In this document: positions 16,372 to 26,200 of the stretch, piece after piece | How the letters are laid out: every line of letters starts with the position of its first letter | Numbering within the stretch: the stretch's first letter is position 1 | Assembly: GCA_003150235.1 (NCBI GenBank) | Contig: QAMW01000033.1 | Coordinates: 124,001 to 188,000, forward strand | Length of the DNA stretch: 64,000 nt | Reading direction: 5' to 3' | Source: Bacteroidales bacterium | GTDB taxonomy: Bacteria; Bacteroidota; Bacteroidia; Bacteroidales; Muribaculaceae | Notes under the pieces: generated by a model | The model's input: only the letters and a program-made list of their open reading frames with translations | Told to the model about the DNA's origin: nothing | Database searches by the model: none | Program-made: the position numbers and the translations under genes

Positions 16372-18726
16372 TTAGAACGGATATCCTACCGAGAAATGGA
16401 AAGTCGCGTCTCGTCCCCATCGGGGATGCAACAACGGCAATCGCTCCTGATTCCGTGCCGGATTATATGCCTTCATGCCAAGATCAAATCTCAACAGGAA
16501 GTATGTAAAATCAAGACGGATACCGGCACCGTAGGCTGCCGCTATCTGCTTATAAAATTCATTAAACTTAAATTCACCGCCGGGCTGATTCTCATACTTA
16601 CGTATGGTCCATATATTGCCGGCATCTATGAAAAGCGCCCCCTCGATAACCCAGAACAGCCTTGCGCGATATTCGAGATTTATGTCAAGACGAATGTCGC
16701 CACACTGATTTATAAAATCGGTCACTGAATTTTTAGCGTCATAGCTTCCCGGTCCAAGGGTGCGCACACCCCACCCTCTTACACTGTTTGCACCCCCGGC
16801 ATAAAAACGCTTTTCAAACGGCAGCATCGAGGAATTGCCGTAAGGCACACCTATACCCGCTCCTACATGAAAAGAGAGGGAATTACGGAAATCGAAGTTT
16901 TTCGTATAAGAATAGTCGGCATCAGCCTTGACATATTGCGCATACTGGATGCCGAACACCTTGTAAGCACCGTCATCCTTATGCTGTCCTATCGCCGAGG
17001 ATATGGCATACAGCAGATTTCCCGCTGTCTCGATATTGGCACGTATGGTGTAGATTGACGGCTGAAGCAACGAACGCCGCAGCGAAGCAGCCGACGGGAC
17101 TCGCTTGTTAGTGTGATAGTAACCGTAACCCAGCCGCATGATGAAGTGGTCTTCGTAACTGTAACGCAGCAACGGATTGGAGGGCGCGATCTGATTTATG
17201 AAATCAATGGTGCTCTTCGGGAGATACACATAGTTTATATCTATGAGGTCAAACCGGTGACGACGGGTATTGCCCCGGTTAGCCCAACGGTATTTCCAGC
17301 CCGCGCCGGCTATGATACGCGTGTATTCAGGGCGCTCCTGATAGTTAAACGACACGGCAAACTCGGTAGACGCCTTGACGCGTTTTTTGAAATTTGACGA
17401 GAGGAAAGGAGCCTCAAATTCCGGGAAAGTTATGCTGACTTCTCCCGCATACTCCATATAACGGTTGTTTATAAGCCCGCTGAAATCACCCGACAGACTC
17501 TCATAACTCGTACGCAATTTAGCCGTCAACAATTCCGAGCCGTGGGCAAGATTACGGTGCATATAGGTAAGCCCCACCCCAAAGCCGAGATCACCCTCCG
17601 AGTTTGTGCCCTCAAGTTCAAGCGAAACTCCCTGCTTTTTCCCTCGCGTAAGAAGAATATAGGCATCAAGCCAAGTCTTCCCGTCAATCGTGCCTACGGG
17701 TCTCATGTCGATATTGACATATTTCAATATTCCGAGCCTCCCAAGCGACTCATAGGTCCGGTCGACCTGCCATGCATGATATTTTTCGCCAGCCTGCATG
17801 TGACATGCGTCATACAACACCTTCGGGCGCAGATAGCGGTCATCGCCATAGAGGATGGTTATGTCCCTGTAATGCACCGTGTCGGAGGAATGATATCCAT
17901 ACGTGCCATAATCCTCTCCGGGATTATAATCCGTGACAAAGAAGATATTACGGAGAAAATATACCCTGTGAGTCAACGAATCGGGAGAGGAATGTTGCTG
18001 ACCGCGCAGATGAGGTGGACGCAAGTTCATCGTAAGGTTGACCTCACGCGACCCTGCGGCGGTATCGGCGGAAAAGGTGATATATTCCTTATTGAAGGTA
18101 TAGTAACCGTTGTTACGCAACAGTTCGGTAATCCTCACACGCTCCTCGTCGAGTTTGTTTCGGTCAAGGATATCGCCGGGTGACACCTGCAGTACATTGT
18201 CCGACGCTTTTATGAGCGCGCGTATCGAATCATCGGGGATATTATAGTCGAGCGTGGTTATAAAATGCGGCTTGCCGGTAGTGATATTATATGTGATGTC
18301 TATCTTCTTCCCTTTGCCATGAATTATCGTGTCGGCAACCACGCTCGCCTCCATATAACCACGGTTGACAAGAGCCTGACGCAACTGGAATTCCGACATG
18401 TCGGTAAGTTGCGGATCATATATGACAGGCGGCTGACCGAGACGGCGCACCCAACGGTTAAACCATTTCGTAGTGTCGGAGCCTGACATATTATACGTGG
18501 CAAGCTGAAGTTTCATAAAGCCGAGCACTTTATGATTAGGCGTCTGACGCAAATAGTTGACAAGTTCCGATTCCTTGACTTCGGAATTGTCAACTATCTT
18601 TATATCTACATTGTCGACAAGGTATTGCCCCTGAGGTACATGGCGGGTAGAACTACATCCCCACAAGGATATAGCGGCGCAAGCTCCCGCCAGCCACAGG
18701 ACCCACTTGTGACACGACACCGACAT
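16372..18726 (-). CDS. tamL: TamL, lipoprotein BamA/TamA-family outer-membrane assembly factor
   Basis: 784 residues. A lipoprotein signal peptide with lipobox SLWGC (Cys24) precedes CSSTRHVPQGQYLV, typical of Bacteroidota TamL. POTRA-like repeats fill about residues 30-330 and an Omp85/BamA beta-barrel the rest, with FYAGGANSVRGWGVRTLGPG (VRGF-like L6 loop region) and an aromatic C-terminus (FHFSVGYPF). TamL is the lipid-anchored TamA variant that works with TamB; tamB is not in the window. Start is ATG 18726 or GTG 18732. It sits between rho and the HAD gene with 12-base gaps on each side. Confidence 0.87.
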   Translation of the reverse strand: MSVSCHKWVLWLAGACAAISLWGCSSTRHVPQGQYLVDNVDIKIVDNSEVKESELVNYLRQTPNHKVLGFMKLQLATYNMSGSDTTKWFNRWVRRLGQPPVIYDPQLTDMSEFQLRQALVNRGYMEASVVADTIIHGKGKKIDITYNITTGKPHFITTLDYNIPDDSIRALIKASDNVLQVSPGDILDRNKLDEERVRITELLRNNGYYTFNKEYITFSADTAAGSREVNLTMNLRPPHLRGQQHSSPDSLTHRVYFLRNIFFVTDYNPGEDYGTYGYHSSDTVHYRDITILYGDDRYLRPKVLYDACHMQAGEKYHAWQVDRTYESLGRLGILKYVNIDMRPVGTIDGKTWLDAYILLTRGKKQGVSLELEGTNSEGDLGFGVGLTYMHRNLAHGSELLTAKLRTSYESLSGDFSGLINNRYMEYAGEVSITFPEFEAPFLSSNFKKRVKASTEFAVSFNYQERPEYTRIIAGAGWKYRWANRGNTRRHRFDLIDINYVYLPKSTIDFINQIAPSNPLLRYSYEDHFIMRLGYGYYHTNKRVPSAASLRRSLLQPSIYTIRANIETAGNLLYAISSAIGQHKDDGAYKVFGIQYAQYVKADADYSYTKNFDFRNSLSFHVGAGIGVPYGNSSMLPFEKRFYAGGANSVRGWGVRTLGPGSYDAKNSVTDFINQCGDIRLDINLEYRARLFWVIEGALFIDAGNIWTIRKYENQPGGEFKFNEFYKQIAAAYGAGIRLDFTYFLLRFDLGMKAYNPARNQERLPLLHPRWGRDATFHFSVGYPF

Positions 18727-18738
18727 GGGCACCGATGG

Positions 18739-20841
18739 TTATGCGTTCATCGAACGTAGCAATTCATCGTTATCACGGGTCTTCTCCATCTGGTCACGCA
18801 TAAATTCCATCGCCTCGACCGAGGTGCGGTCGCTGAGATAACGGCGAAGAATCCACATACGCTGAAGTGTTTCGGGACGGAGCAAAAGATCGTCGCGACG
18901 GGTGCTCGACGCCATGATGTCGACGGCAGGGAATACACGCTTGTTGGACAACTTGCGGTCGAGCTGAAGCTCCATGTTGCCGGTACCCTTGAACTCCTCG
19001 AAAATCACCTCATCCATCTTCGAGCTTGTCTCGGTAAGAGCGGTTGCGATTATGGTGAGCGAACCGCCGTTCTCGATGTTACGCGCAGCACCGAAGAAGC
19101 GTTTCGGCTTCTGGAGTGCATTGGCGTCGACACCGCCCGAAAGTATCTTTCCGGAAGCAGGCGATACAGTGTTGTAGGCACGTGCAAGTCTCGTGATAGA
19201 GTCAAGAAGTATCACCACGTCATGACCACACTCCACCATTCGTTTCGCTTTCTCAAGCACTATGCTGGCAATCTTGACATGACGGTCGGCAGGCTCGTCA
19301 AATGTGGAGGCTATCACCTCTGCATTTACACTGCGGCTCATGTCGGTCACCTCCTCGGGGCGCTCATCAATAAGTAGTATTATAATATATGTGTCGGGGT
19401 GATTTTCCGCTATGGCATTGGCAATATCTTTGAGAAGTATTGTCTTACCGGTCTTTGGCGGAGCCACGATAAGTCCGCGCTGTCCCTTGCCTATCGGGGA
19501 GAACATATCTACGATACGGGTCGACAGATTACATGTACGGCCGCTCGTAAGGTCAAATTTCTCATCAGGGAAAAGCGGGGTAAGATGCTCGAAATGCACA
19601 CGGTCGCGGATAAACTCCGGTGAACGTCCGTTGACCATGAGCACCTCGCTTAACGGGAAATATTTCTCACCCTCTTTCGGCGGTCGGATATATCCTTCCA
19701 CGACATCTCCGGTTTTCAATCCGTTAAGCTTTATCTGCGACTGGGTGACATATACATCATCGGGCGACGACAGGTAATTATAGTCGCTTGAACGCAAAAA
19801 TCCGTAACCGGCGGGCATCACCTCAAGCACACCTGAAGCGGTAAGAAGCCCGTCAAAGTTATATTGCGGCATCTGAGGCTCCTGCGGCTGTGCCATCTGG
19901 GGCTGTTGCTGGTTATTATTCTGATTATTGCGATTTTTCTTGCCCTGCCCCTGTTGCTGACGGTTGTTGTTGAGGGGCTGCTGAGCCTCCTGTCCAGGCT
20001 CCTGGATGATTATCGGTGCTGTTGCAGCCGCTCTTGCCGCCGCAGCCGCCGCTTCCTCTTTTTCACGCTGTGAACGGGGCACAAATTTACGGTCACTGCG
20101 GAAAAACGAGCCGAATGTCGAGTCTTTGGATGGACGGAAATCGCGACGACGCTCGTTAGGCATCTCGTCTTCAGGTCTATCACCGCCCTCAGTAGCATCT
20201 TGCGGTTCTCCCTGCGTATCGGCAACCGGCGCTTCATTATTCTCAGGCAGTAATCCGGCTACCGGCTCTTCCTTCTCATTCAATGGTAGCGGAGCCATAA
20301 GAGTAAGCTGGTCACGATGATCATCTTCTTCAGCAGCAATCTCCGGCAACGACGCCTCCGGCTCATCAAGCATAGGCAACATCGCAGGCTCGACAGCCTG
20401 ACTGGCTTCGTTTCTTGCAGCCGCCTCAGCCTCTTTTTGCTGCTTTGAAGGGCGACCGCGTTTGCGGCGCGGAGCCTCTGCTTTAGGCTGACTGTCGGCT
20501 GCAGCCTCAGGCTGTGAATTTTCAGCTTTTACCTGTTCAAGCTCAACAACAGCGGTAGTTGCCGACTGTTGCTGCTGTTGCGATTCAGGCTGAGCGGGCT
20601 GTTTTTTCTTTTTCTTCTGCTGCTCCTGTGGCTGCTCGGCATCGTTCTTTTTCGCCTTAGGCTCTTTTCCACGGCGTTTCTTTTCTCCGGCAGAGGAGGC
20701 AAGGTCTTCAGCCTGCTTATCGAGGATTTTATATACCAGCTCTTCCTGGGAGAAAGAGTCAGCCTTCTTAATGTTCATAGATTCAGCGATTGACTTCAAC
20801 TGGTTTTCGTCCATCGCATTGAGATCATCAAGTTTATACAT
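18739..20841 (-). CDS. rho: Transcription termination factor Rho with long disordered insertion
   Basis: 700 residues against about 420 in E. coli. An N-terminal Rho_N/SAP-like domain (1-45) is followed by about 280 residues of Q-, N-, P-, E- and K-rich low complexity sequence including RRKRGRPSKQ, then the RNA-binding cold-shock-like domain (about 335-400) and the RecA-type ATPase (P-loop APPKTGKT near 460, LLIDERPEEV, GGVDANALQKPKRFFGAARN). It ends transcripts of poorly translated or untranslated RNA. In Bacteroides the inserted disordered region is known to promote Rho condensation. A -7/-33 pair 185 bases upstream implies a long leader, where autoregulation is possible (inference). Confidence 0.96.
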   Translation of the reverse strand: MYKLDDLNAMDENQLKSIAESMNIKKADSFSQEELVYKILDKQAEDLASSAGEKKRRGKEPKAKKNDAEQPQEQQKKKKKQPAQPESQQQQQSATTAVVELEQVKAENSQPEAAADSQPKAEAPRRKRGRPSKQQKEAEAAARNEASQAVEPAMLPMLDEPEASLPEIAAEEDDHRDQLTLMAPLPLNEKEEPVAGLLPENNEAPVADTQGEPQDATEGGDRPEDEMPNERRRDFRPSKDSTFGSFFRSDRKFVPRSQREKEEAAAAAARAAATAPIIIQEPGQEAQQPLNNNRQQQGQGKKNRNNQNNNQQQPQMAQPQEPQMPQYNFDGLLTASGVLEVMPAGYGFLRSSDYNYLSSPDDVYVTQSQIKLNGLKTGDVVEGYIRPPKEGEKYFPLSEVLMVNGRSPEFIRDRVHFEHLTPLFPDEKFDLTSGRTCNLSTRIVDMFSPIGKGQRGLIVAPPKTGKTILLKDIANAIAENHPDTYIIILLIDERPEEVTDMSRSVNAEVIASTFDEPADRHVKIASIVLEKAKRMVECGHDVVILLDSITRLARAYNTVSPASGKILSGGVDANALQKPKRFFGAARNIENGGSLTIIATALTETSSKMDEVIFEEFKGTGNMELQLDRKLSNKRVFPAVDIMASSTRRDDLLLRPETLQRMWILRRYLSDRTSVEAMEFMRDQMEKTRDNDELLRSMNA

Positions 20842-21024
20842 TCTTAACTCTTGAGGTTATTATCATTTTCTCAGGCATTGTCACACTTCTTTTTCATTCA
20901 ATGCACAAAACATCGATGAGAAAGGACAAGCCTTAATATTATTATCACTATGGGAAATAATCGAAAAACACGTATAATGAAACATGATTTACGAGTCGCT
21001 CGATTCAGACGTTGAAACTTTGCA

Positions 21025-21056
21025 CAAAGATACATTCTTTACACAATCAAAACAAG
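21025..21056 (-). promoter_or_regulatory. Predicted rho promoter
   Basis: Minus-strand -7 TATCTTTG (21032-21025) with CTTG (21056-21053) 20 bases upstream. Start near 21018 gives a leader of roughly 175 nt before the rho ATG. Confidence 0.5.
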
Positions 21057-21176
21057 CAAAATTACAAAAAGTTTATCCTATTGTTGATAAATAGCTCAAA
21101 ATCGCTGACCGATGTCACCTTTATCATGCAGGCAAGCCACAAAGACCAAATATTGCTTGACAAATTGATAAAAAAA

Positions 21177-21213
21177 TACAGGCACGGAATCCATTTGAGT
21201 TTCCGTGCCTGTA
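21177..21213 (-). terminator. Intrinsic terminator of the trimodular pectin enzyme gene
   Basis: A 13-bp perfect stem, TACAGGCACGGAA with TTCCGTGCCTGTA, followed on the minus strand by six or more T. It lies 20 bases beyond the stop at 21233. Confidence 0.85.
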
Positions 21214-21232
21214 TCAGTTAGTCAAAATCGTA

Positions 21233-24200
21233 TCATTGCATGCGGCGCAATCCTTCCCAGCGCACATTCCATGTGCCGTCGGAAGGGAATCCCGGATTGC
21301 GCACTTCCTTGCAACCGTCCCAACCCGCACACATCATGGCGACTGCATCAAGCAGGCTACCGTTGCCGGGCAGGTAAAGACGGAGACGCTTCGGCTCCTG
21401 GTAATTATGACCGCTCACGAGATACGTGTTCTTACCTTTGTCTATCAAAAGAGCTTCAAGAGCGGTCTCGGGACGACCGAGACGGGCGGCACACATGGCA
21501 ATCATTCCGTAATCCCATCCCCATGTGCTGTCCCAGTTCCAGTCAGCCATCACGCTGTCAAGCGTACGCCCCATCATCTCACGGTCGTAATGCCCCATGT
21601 CGGGTAGCAGTCCGCATGCTCCGAGCACGGCGGGATGATCGCTCTTGGACTTCATCAGGAAATCGGACTCTGAAATAGAGGAAGCTCCTTTTTGTGCAGC
21701 AGCAACGTATGGGTCAAAAGTCGCGTTGCCACGACGGCTGTTGTCAAACTTCTTCACCGGTTCACCGGCAACATACACTCCGTCGCGCTGAGGGAGCGAT
21801 GAAAGGCGCGAGATAATCTCATCCCACTCCTTATGACGTTCCATGCCGCGACGTTCACGCCATTGCTGTGCCTTTTCAAGTCCGTAGCGCCAATAAGCGA
21901 GTTCAAAGGGGTGATTGCATGAAAAATCCTTTGACATCGACTCCTGCATGGCGGTGTGTCCGAAAAGTTTTATCGCGCCTTTTCCCTTTGCGGGAGCGCA
22001 GCTACGGGCATAATCAGCCATGAACGCGGCGGTTGCCTCAACCTGCTCGCCATACTTGTCGAGAGTCGTCGCATCGGGGTTGGCGCGGTACATCTCTTCC
22101 GCCATATAAATATAATGAGGCTGCTGCCATATCAGGAACGACCCGGTATTGGAAGGTGCCTCACCCGCCTGCGGATCGGTCATCTTCATCCAGCGCACAC
22201 CCTCAAAACCCTGACGTGCGGCTATCTCCCGCGCCACAGGATAAGCCACTTCATTATACCAGTCGAGCATCTTGCCTACCGCAGCAGGGCGATTCCATAA
22301 CGCGAAGTCGACGGCATGCCACCAGGTCATTTCGAGATGAGGGCGGCCGAACCATGAATTGCTTGTAAGTCCGGTTTCCTGCGGAGGCATGGACCCCATG
22401 CAATTTATCGCGGTAAGATATTGCGAAAGCACTGTACGGCGTTCAAGCTCTGCCGCGCGTGGGTCGGTACACTCCGAGAAATCCACGATAGCACCTTTTT
22501 TCCAGAATGACGGCCAGCTTTTCATGACCGCCTTCAGCGCGTGGTCATAAGAAAATGAAGCGTCACGGTTCTTGACAGGTTCCGGTGTGTACTCCACGGC
22601 AAAGGTAAGCACATTATCACCGGTCGACAGAGAAAAACAATGCGGCGCCACTTCCTTAAATGTAGCACCGCCCTCCCACTCTACCGTCACGTAATATTTC
22701 GTGTCGTCAAGTGTACGTTCGATCACGGCGCCGTGAGGCTTAAGGTCTATTATCTTCGACGAGTGGGCTTCGGGACGCGAATAATCGCTGCCGTCATCGG
22801 CATGAAGACCGGTGGGATAAGGAAATTTCAGCGTCACCGATGCGCGCCCGTCCGGTAGCAGTTCACTTTTGATCCTACCGAAAAGGCAATCGCGGTTCTG
22901 CATACACGAGGTCGTGACCTCGACGCGTTCACCGTCGGCATCAAACACCGTCTCTATTTTTCCGTCCCAGAGGACGAGTTCCTGTTTTACTCCGGTGAGT
23001 TCTTCCGGTATAAGGCGACGACCCGTACTGTCAGTGAGAAGTAGCCCCACATGCCCGAGATTCAGACGATGAGGGTTGACGCGGAAATAATCGGTAGCCT
23101 TGGCATTGCGGCTCCCGTCTTTATATTCCACAGCATATACCTCCTTGCGCCCGTGACCGAGATCCATCTCGCGCTGTGACTCGGAAGCCTGAAGGTTGTC
23201 TATATTAGGAAAAGAGTGCCAGCCCCACTCTGACATTGTGGAAACCGGCACACCTGCTTTATATTCTTCGGGATAGCTCTGGAGTCCTGTCAAGTCGACA
23301 GTGGCAGCAAAGCTGCCATTGCCGACTGATAGACTTGCAAGCGGGTCATAGCCCGTGACCACCGGATTATTACGGGTGACCACCGCCTGACGGTCGATAG
23401 GCTGCATCACATTGTCGGTGGTGAAGCCCATGTCTTCCATCTCAAGCGACGCCCAGATAAACGGGCCGATACCCTTGGCATCGTTGTCGCGTACCGGTTC
23501 GCTCAGATAATACTCATACGACCCGTCGCGGCGACGGTTTTCCTTAACCTTGGGAGCCGCCTTTTTCACTGATTCGCTCATGCCCGGACCGAGACCGGCA
23601 ACCGCGCAGCAGTTGGTGAGCGAGATGGTACTGTCGGGATTGATCTTTATGAAATTATTTATGATGCCTCGGTAAGCCTTGATGCCTGCATCGCGGAAAG
23701 AAGCGTCGACATATCCTTTATTATATGATTTCAGCAATCCGTAGGCAAACATCGACGAAGCTGTCGATTCAAGATAATTGCCTTCGCGACCGGGGCTATC
23801 CATGACCTGATACCATACGCCTGTATCCTTGTCCTGCCATTTCACTACATTGGCAAGCACTTTGTTAAGCAATTCTATTGCCTCGCCGCGACGTGCATAA
23901 TTTTCAGGAAGATTATCAAGCAGCTCCACGAGCGCCATCGTGAACCAGCCTTGTGCACGCGCCCAGCAGTGCTGCGAAAGTCCGGTCTCGTTGTCCGACC
24001 AGAACATGTCATGATTCTCGTCCCATGCATGACGGTTAAGACCGGTCTTGGGGTCGAGGGTGCGCTCGTATGTCTTTTTCATCTGGTCGACCGCATCATC
24101 ATAGATGGCAAGAGCCTCCTTTTCCGGGAGGAACATGCCTGCCGTCAATGTCGACACCGGCAGTCCCATGAATATGCCGTCGAGCCACACCTGGTAGGCG

Positions 24201-25984
24201 TATATAGCCTTGTGCCAGTACACGCCCTCCTTGGTACGGGGCTGATTTTTCATCTGCTCCATCAAGGTGAAAAGTGCCTTGCGGTTTTTCTCCTCGGGCA
24301 AAAGCTGGTACATCTTGGCTACAAAATGACCGGTACGCACATTGTCGAGGTTATAATCGGAGAGCTTGTAATTGCGTATGCTTCCGTCAGGATTTATCAT
24401 CGTGTCGGTGTACATCTTGCAATAGTCCAGAATTTCCTTGTTGCCATACTTTTTATATGTGTCAAGCATTCCGCCAAGCTCGATACCCATCACATAGCTC
24501 CAGCGGGGCTTCTGGGCAAAGTCAAGAAGGAACGACTTCGGCACGCGCTTCATTTCCGAGGCGGTAATCCACTCGCTGTAATGTTTGTAAGGATATTTGG
24601 TCAGACATAGGCTGCCGTTGACATAGAAATTGTCGTAATTGATATCCCTTACCTTGCCTGTGATTGAATTGCCGTCGGCAACACCATTGAAATGGCAGTC
24701 CTTGATATTTATGTCATAGACGTTGACACAGGTGTCAAGAGCGATTATCTGTACTCCGTATTTGCTCTTTTCGCAAGTCACGTTGTCGAGATTCACGTTG
24801 CGTACAATGGGGAGAAACCCGCGGCAGCATATCTCATTGTGCTCGTAATCAAGGTTAATCTTCAGTACCGACTCGCCGCACTGACCTACCTTTATATCGC
24901 GCGCATAGATATTCTCGATGACTCCGCCGCGACAGGTATTGGTCTTTATACGTATTACCCGGTCGAGGTTAGGGCTGTCCATGAGGTTGTTTTCGGCAAA
25001 CACGTTACGGCATCCGCCTGAAATCTCGCTGCCTATCACGACACCGCCATGACCGTTTTTCATCTCGCAGTTGCGCACGATTATGTTCTCGCTGGGACGG
25101 TTCCACAGACGGCCGTCCATGTTTCTGCCGCTCTTGATAGCTATACAGTCATCGCCGGTGTTGAAGAAGCAGTCCTCTATTAATACGCCGTCGCATGATT
25201 CGGGATCACATCCGTCGCCGTTAGGACCGTCGTTGTTTATCTTGACCCTGCGCACTGTCACATTCTTTGACAGCAACGGATGGATCACCCAAAACGGCGA
25301 ACGCAGCAACGTCACATCCTCCATGAGTATTCCGTCGCAAAGATTGAAGTTGATAAGTTGCGGGCGGAGTCCGTCTTCCGGTCCGAAACGGCGTTCATCC
25401 ATGTCTACGCCATCTTCAGCCATCTTGAGCAGACGCGCGCGCGAGCCGTTGCGCTGACTGATAACACCCTCTTTCCAGCCATATTTGGGTGCGCCACACC
25501 ATTTCCACCAGGTGTCGTTAGTTCCGCCGCCGTCAATCACACCTTCGCCGGTTATGGCGACATCGGTAGCCTCGTAGGCATAGATACACGGCGACAGATT
25601 CCAACAGTCAAGACCCTCCCAACGGGTTTTCACAATTGGATAAAGTTCCGGTTCGAAAACAAACTCCAGCGTGGCGCCGCGCTCAACGACAAGATTGACA
25701 CCGCTCTTCAGGGTAATGGCACCGGTGAGCCATTTTCCTTCAGGGACGATAACCTTGCCGCCACCCTTCTTGGAGCATGTCTCGATAGCCTTATTGATAG
25801 CCTTCTGATTGACGGCTGCCGATGCTCCGGGTTTGGCTCCATACTTGGTAATCTTGAATTCCTTTTCCGGAAATTTCGGTTGTCTGATGTTTTTTTCAAT
25901 TTCTGGATACTGCGTCGACCATCCGTCGCTCCATGCAAGGAGGGGAAGAATAAGTGCCGCAATAAAAAGACATAAATGCTTCAT
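21233..25984 (-). CDS. Secreted three-module pectin enzyme: GH28, GH105 and a C-terminal glycosidase-like module
   Basis: 1583 residues after a Sec signal (MKHLCLFIAALILPLLAWS). Residues about 25-480 are a GH28 right-handed beta-helix with all four hallmark sites: NNDGPNGDGCD (near 255), NTGDDC (near 275), GHGGVVIG (near 312) and RIKTN (near 344). Residues about 490-850 are GH105, an unsaturated galacturonyl/glucuronyl hydrolase, with DNVRTGH (near 548) and WLDGIFMG (near 602). Residues about 870-1583 form a third (alpha/alpha)6-type module with DPLASLSVGNGSF and TMSEWGWHSFPN that I cannot assign to a numbered family. Endo- or exo-cleavage of the galacturonan backbone and removal of the unsaturated end would occur on one polypeptide. 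Own consensus promoter and terminator; no SusC/SusD neighbours. Confidence 0.88.
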   Translation of the reverse strand: MKHLCLFIAALILPLLAWSDGWSTQYPEIEKNIRQPKFPEKEFKITKYGAKPGASAAVNQKAINKAIETCSKKGGGKVIVPEGKWLTGAITLKSGVNLVVERGATLEFVFEPELYPIVKTRWEGLDCWNLSPCIYAYEATDVAITGEGVIDGGGTNDTWWKWCGAPKYGWKEGVISQRNGSRARLLKMAEDGVDMDERRFGPEDGLRPQLINFNLCDGILMEDVTLLRSPFWVIHPLLSKNVTVRRVKINNDGPNGDGCDPESCDGVLIEDCFFNTGDDCIAIKSGRNMDGRLWNRPSENIIVRNCEMKNGHGGVVIGSEISGGCRNVFAENNLMDSPNLDRVIRIKTNTCRGGVIENIYARDIKVGQCGESVLKINLDYEHNEICCRGFLPIVRNVNLDNVTCEKSKYGVQIIALDTCVNVYDINIKDCHFNGVADGNSITGKVRDINYDNFYVNGSLCLTKYPYKHYSEWITASEMKRVPKSFLLDFAQKPRWSYVMGIELGGMLDTYKKYGNKEILDYCKMYTDTMINPDGSIRNYKLSDYNLDNVRTGHFVAKMYQLLPEEKNRKALFTLMEQMKNQPRTKEGVYWHKAIYAYQVWLDGIFMGLPVSTLTAGMFLPEKEALAIYDDAVDQMKKTYERTLDPKTGLNRHAWDENHDMFWSDNETGLSQHCWARAQGWFTMALVELLDNLPENYARRGEAIELLNKVLANVVKWQDKDTGVWYQVMDSPGREGNYLESTASSMFAYGLLKSYNKGYVDASFRDAGIKAYRGIINNFIKINPDSTISLTNCCAVAGLGPGMSESVKKAAPKVKENRRRDGSYEYYLSEPVRDNDAKGIGPFIWASLEMEDMGFTTDNVMQPIDRQAVVTRNNPVVTGYDPLASLSVGNGSFAATVDLTGLQSYPEEYKAGVPVSTMSEWGWHSFPNIDNLQASESQREMDLGHGRKEVYAVEYKDGSRNAKATDYFRVNPHRLNLGHVGLLLTDSTGRRLIPEELTGVKQELVLWDGKIETVFDADGERVEVTTSCMQNRDCLFGRIKSELLPDGRASVTLKFPYPTGLHADDGSDYSRPEAHSSKIIDLKPHGAVIERTLDDTKYYVTVEWEGGATFKEVAPHCFSLSTGDNVLTFAVEYTPEPVKNRDASFSYDHALKAVMKSWPSFWKKGAIVDFSECTDPRAAELERRTVLSQYLTAINCMGSMPPQETGLTSNSWFGRPHLEMTWWHAVDFALWNRPAAVGKMLDWYNEVAYPVAREIAARQGFEGVRWMKMTDPQAGEAPSNTGSFLIWQQPHYIYMAEEMYRANPDATTLDKYGEQVEATAAFMADYARSCAPAKGKGAIKLFGHTAMQESMSKDFSCNHPFELAYWRYGLEKAQQWRERRGMERHKEWDEIISRLSSLPQRDGVYVAGEPVKKFDNSRRGNATFDPYVAAAQKGASSISESDFLMKSKSDHPAVLGACGLLPDMGHYDREMMGRTLDSVMADWNWDSTWGWDYGMIAMCAARLGRPETALEALLIDKGKNTYLVSGHNYQEPKRLRLYLPGNGSLLDAVAMMCAGWDGCKEVRNPGFPSDGTWNVRWEGLRRMQ

Positions 25985-26035
25985 GGTCAGTTATTATGAT
26001 TTAGTTTATTATTTGATGTCATGGCTTAGTCTGTA

Positions 26036-26066
26036 CAAATTTAACACAAATTCTCGCAATGACAAA
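26036..26066 (-). promoter_or_regulatory. Promoter of the trimodular pectin enzyme gene
   Basis: Minus strand TTTG (26066-26063), 19 bases, TAAATTTG (26043-26036). Perfect consensus; leader about 45 nt. Confidence 0.75.
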
Positions 26067-26164
26067 ATATTAAACTTTACAAATTGCAAAAATCGGCGTG
26101 CAACATTATTTCGATGAAAAAGTTCATCAAAATTCAATTTTTCACAAAAATAAACACAAAATTA

Positions 26165-26196
26165 GTTGGTCAGCTGAAAAAAAGTGCATAACTTTG
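26165..26196 (+). promoter_or_regulatory. Promoter of the candidate ncRNA
   Basis: GTTG (26165-26168), 20 bases, TAACTTTG (26189-26196). Transcription would start around 26201, about 380 bases before the next coding start. Confidence 0.6.
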
Positions 26197-26200
26197 CAGC

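Larger units (their letters stand above)
20842..21232. other. 391-bp intergenic region: rho leader and upstream terminator
   Basis: Holds the predicted rho promoter (21025-21056), an AT-rich leader without recognisable ORF, and the terminator of the pectin-enzyme gene (21177-21213). No RNA gene seen. Confidence 0.7.

Noticed and set aside
17542..18183. 213-residue plus-strand frame opposite tamL
   Set aside because: Shadow frame in a high-confidence gene on the other strand.
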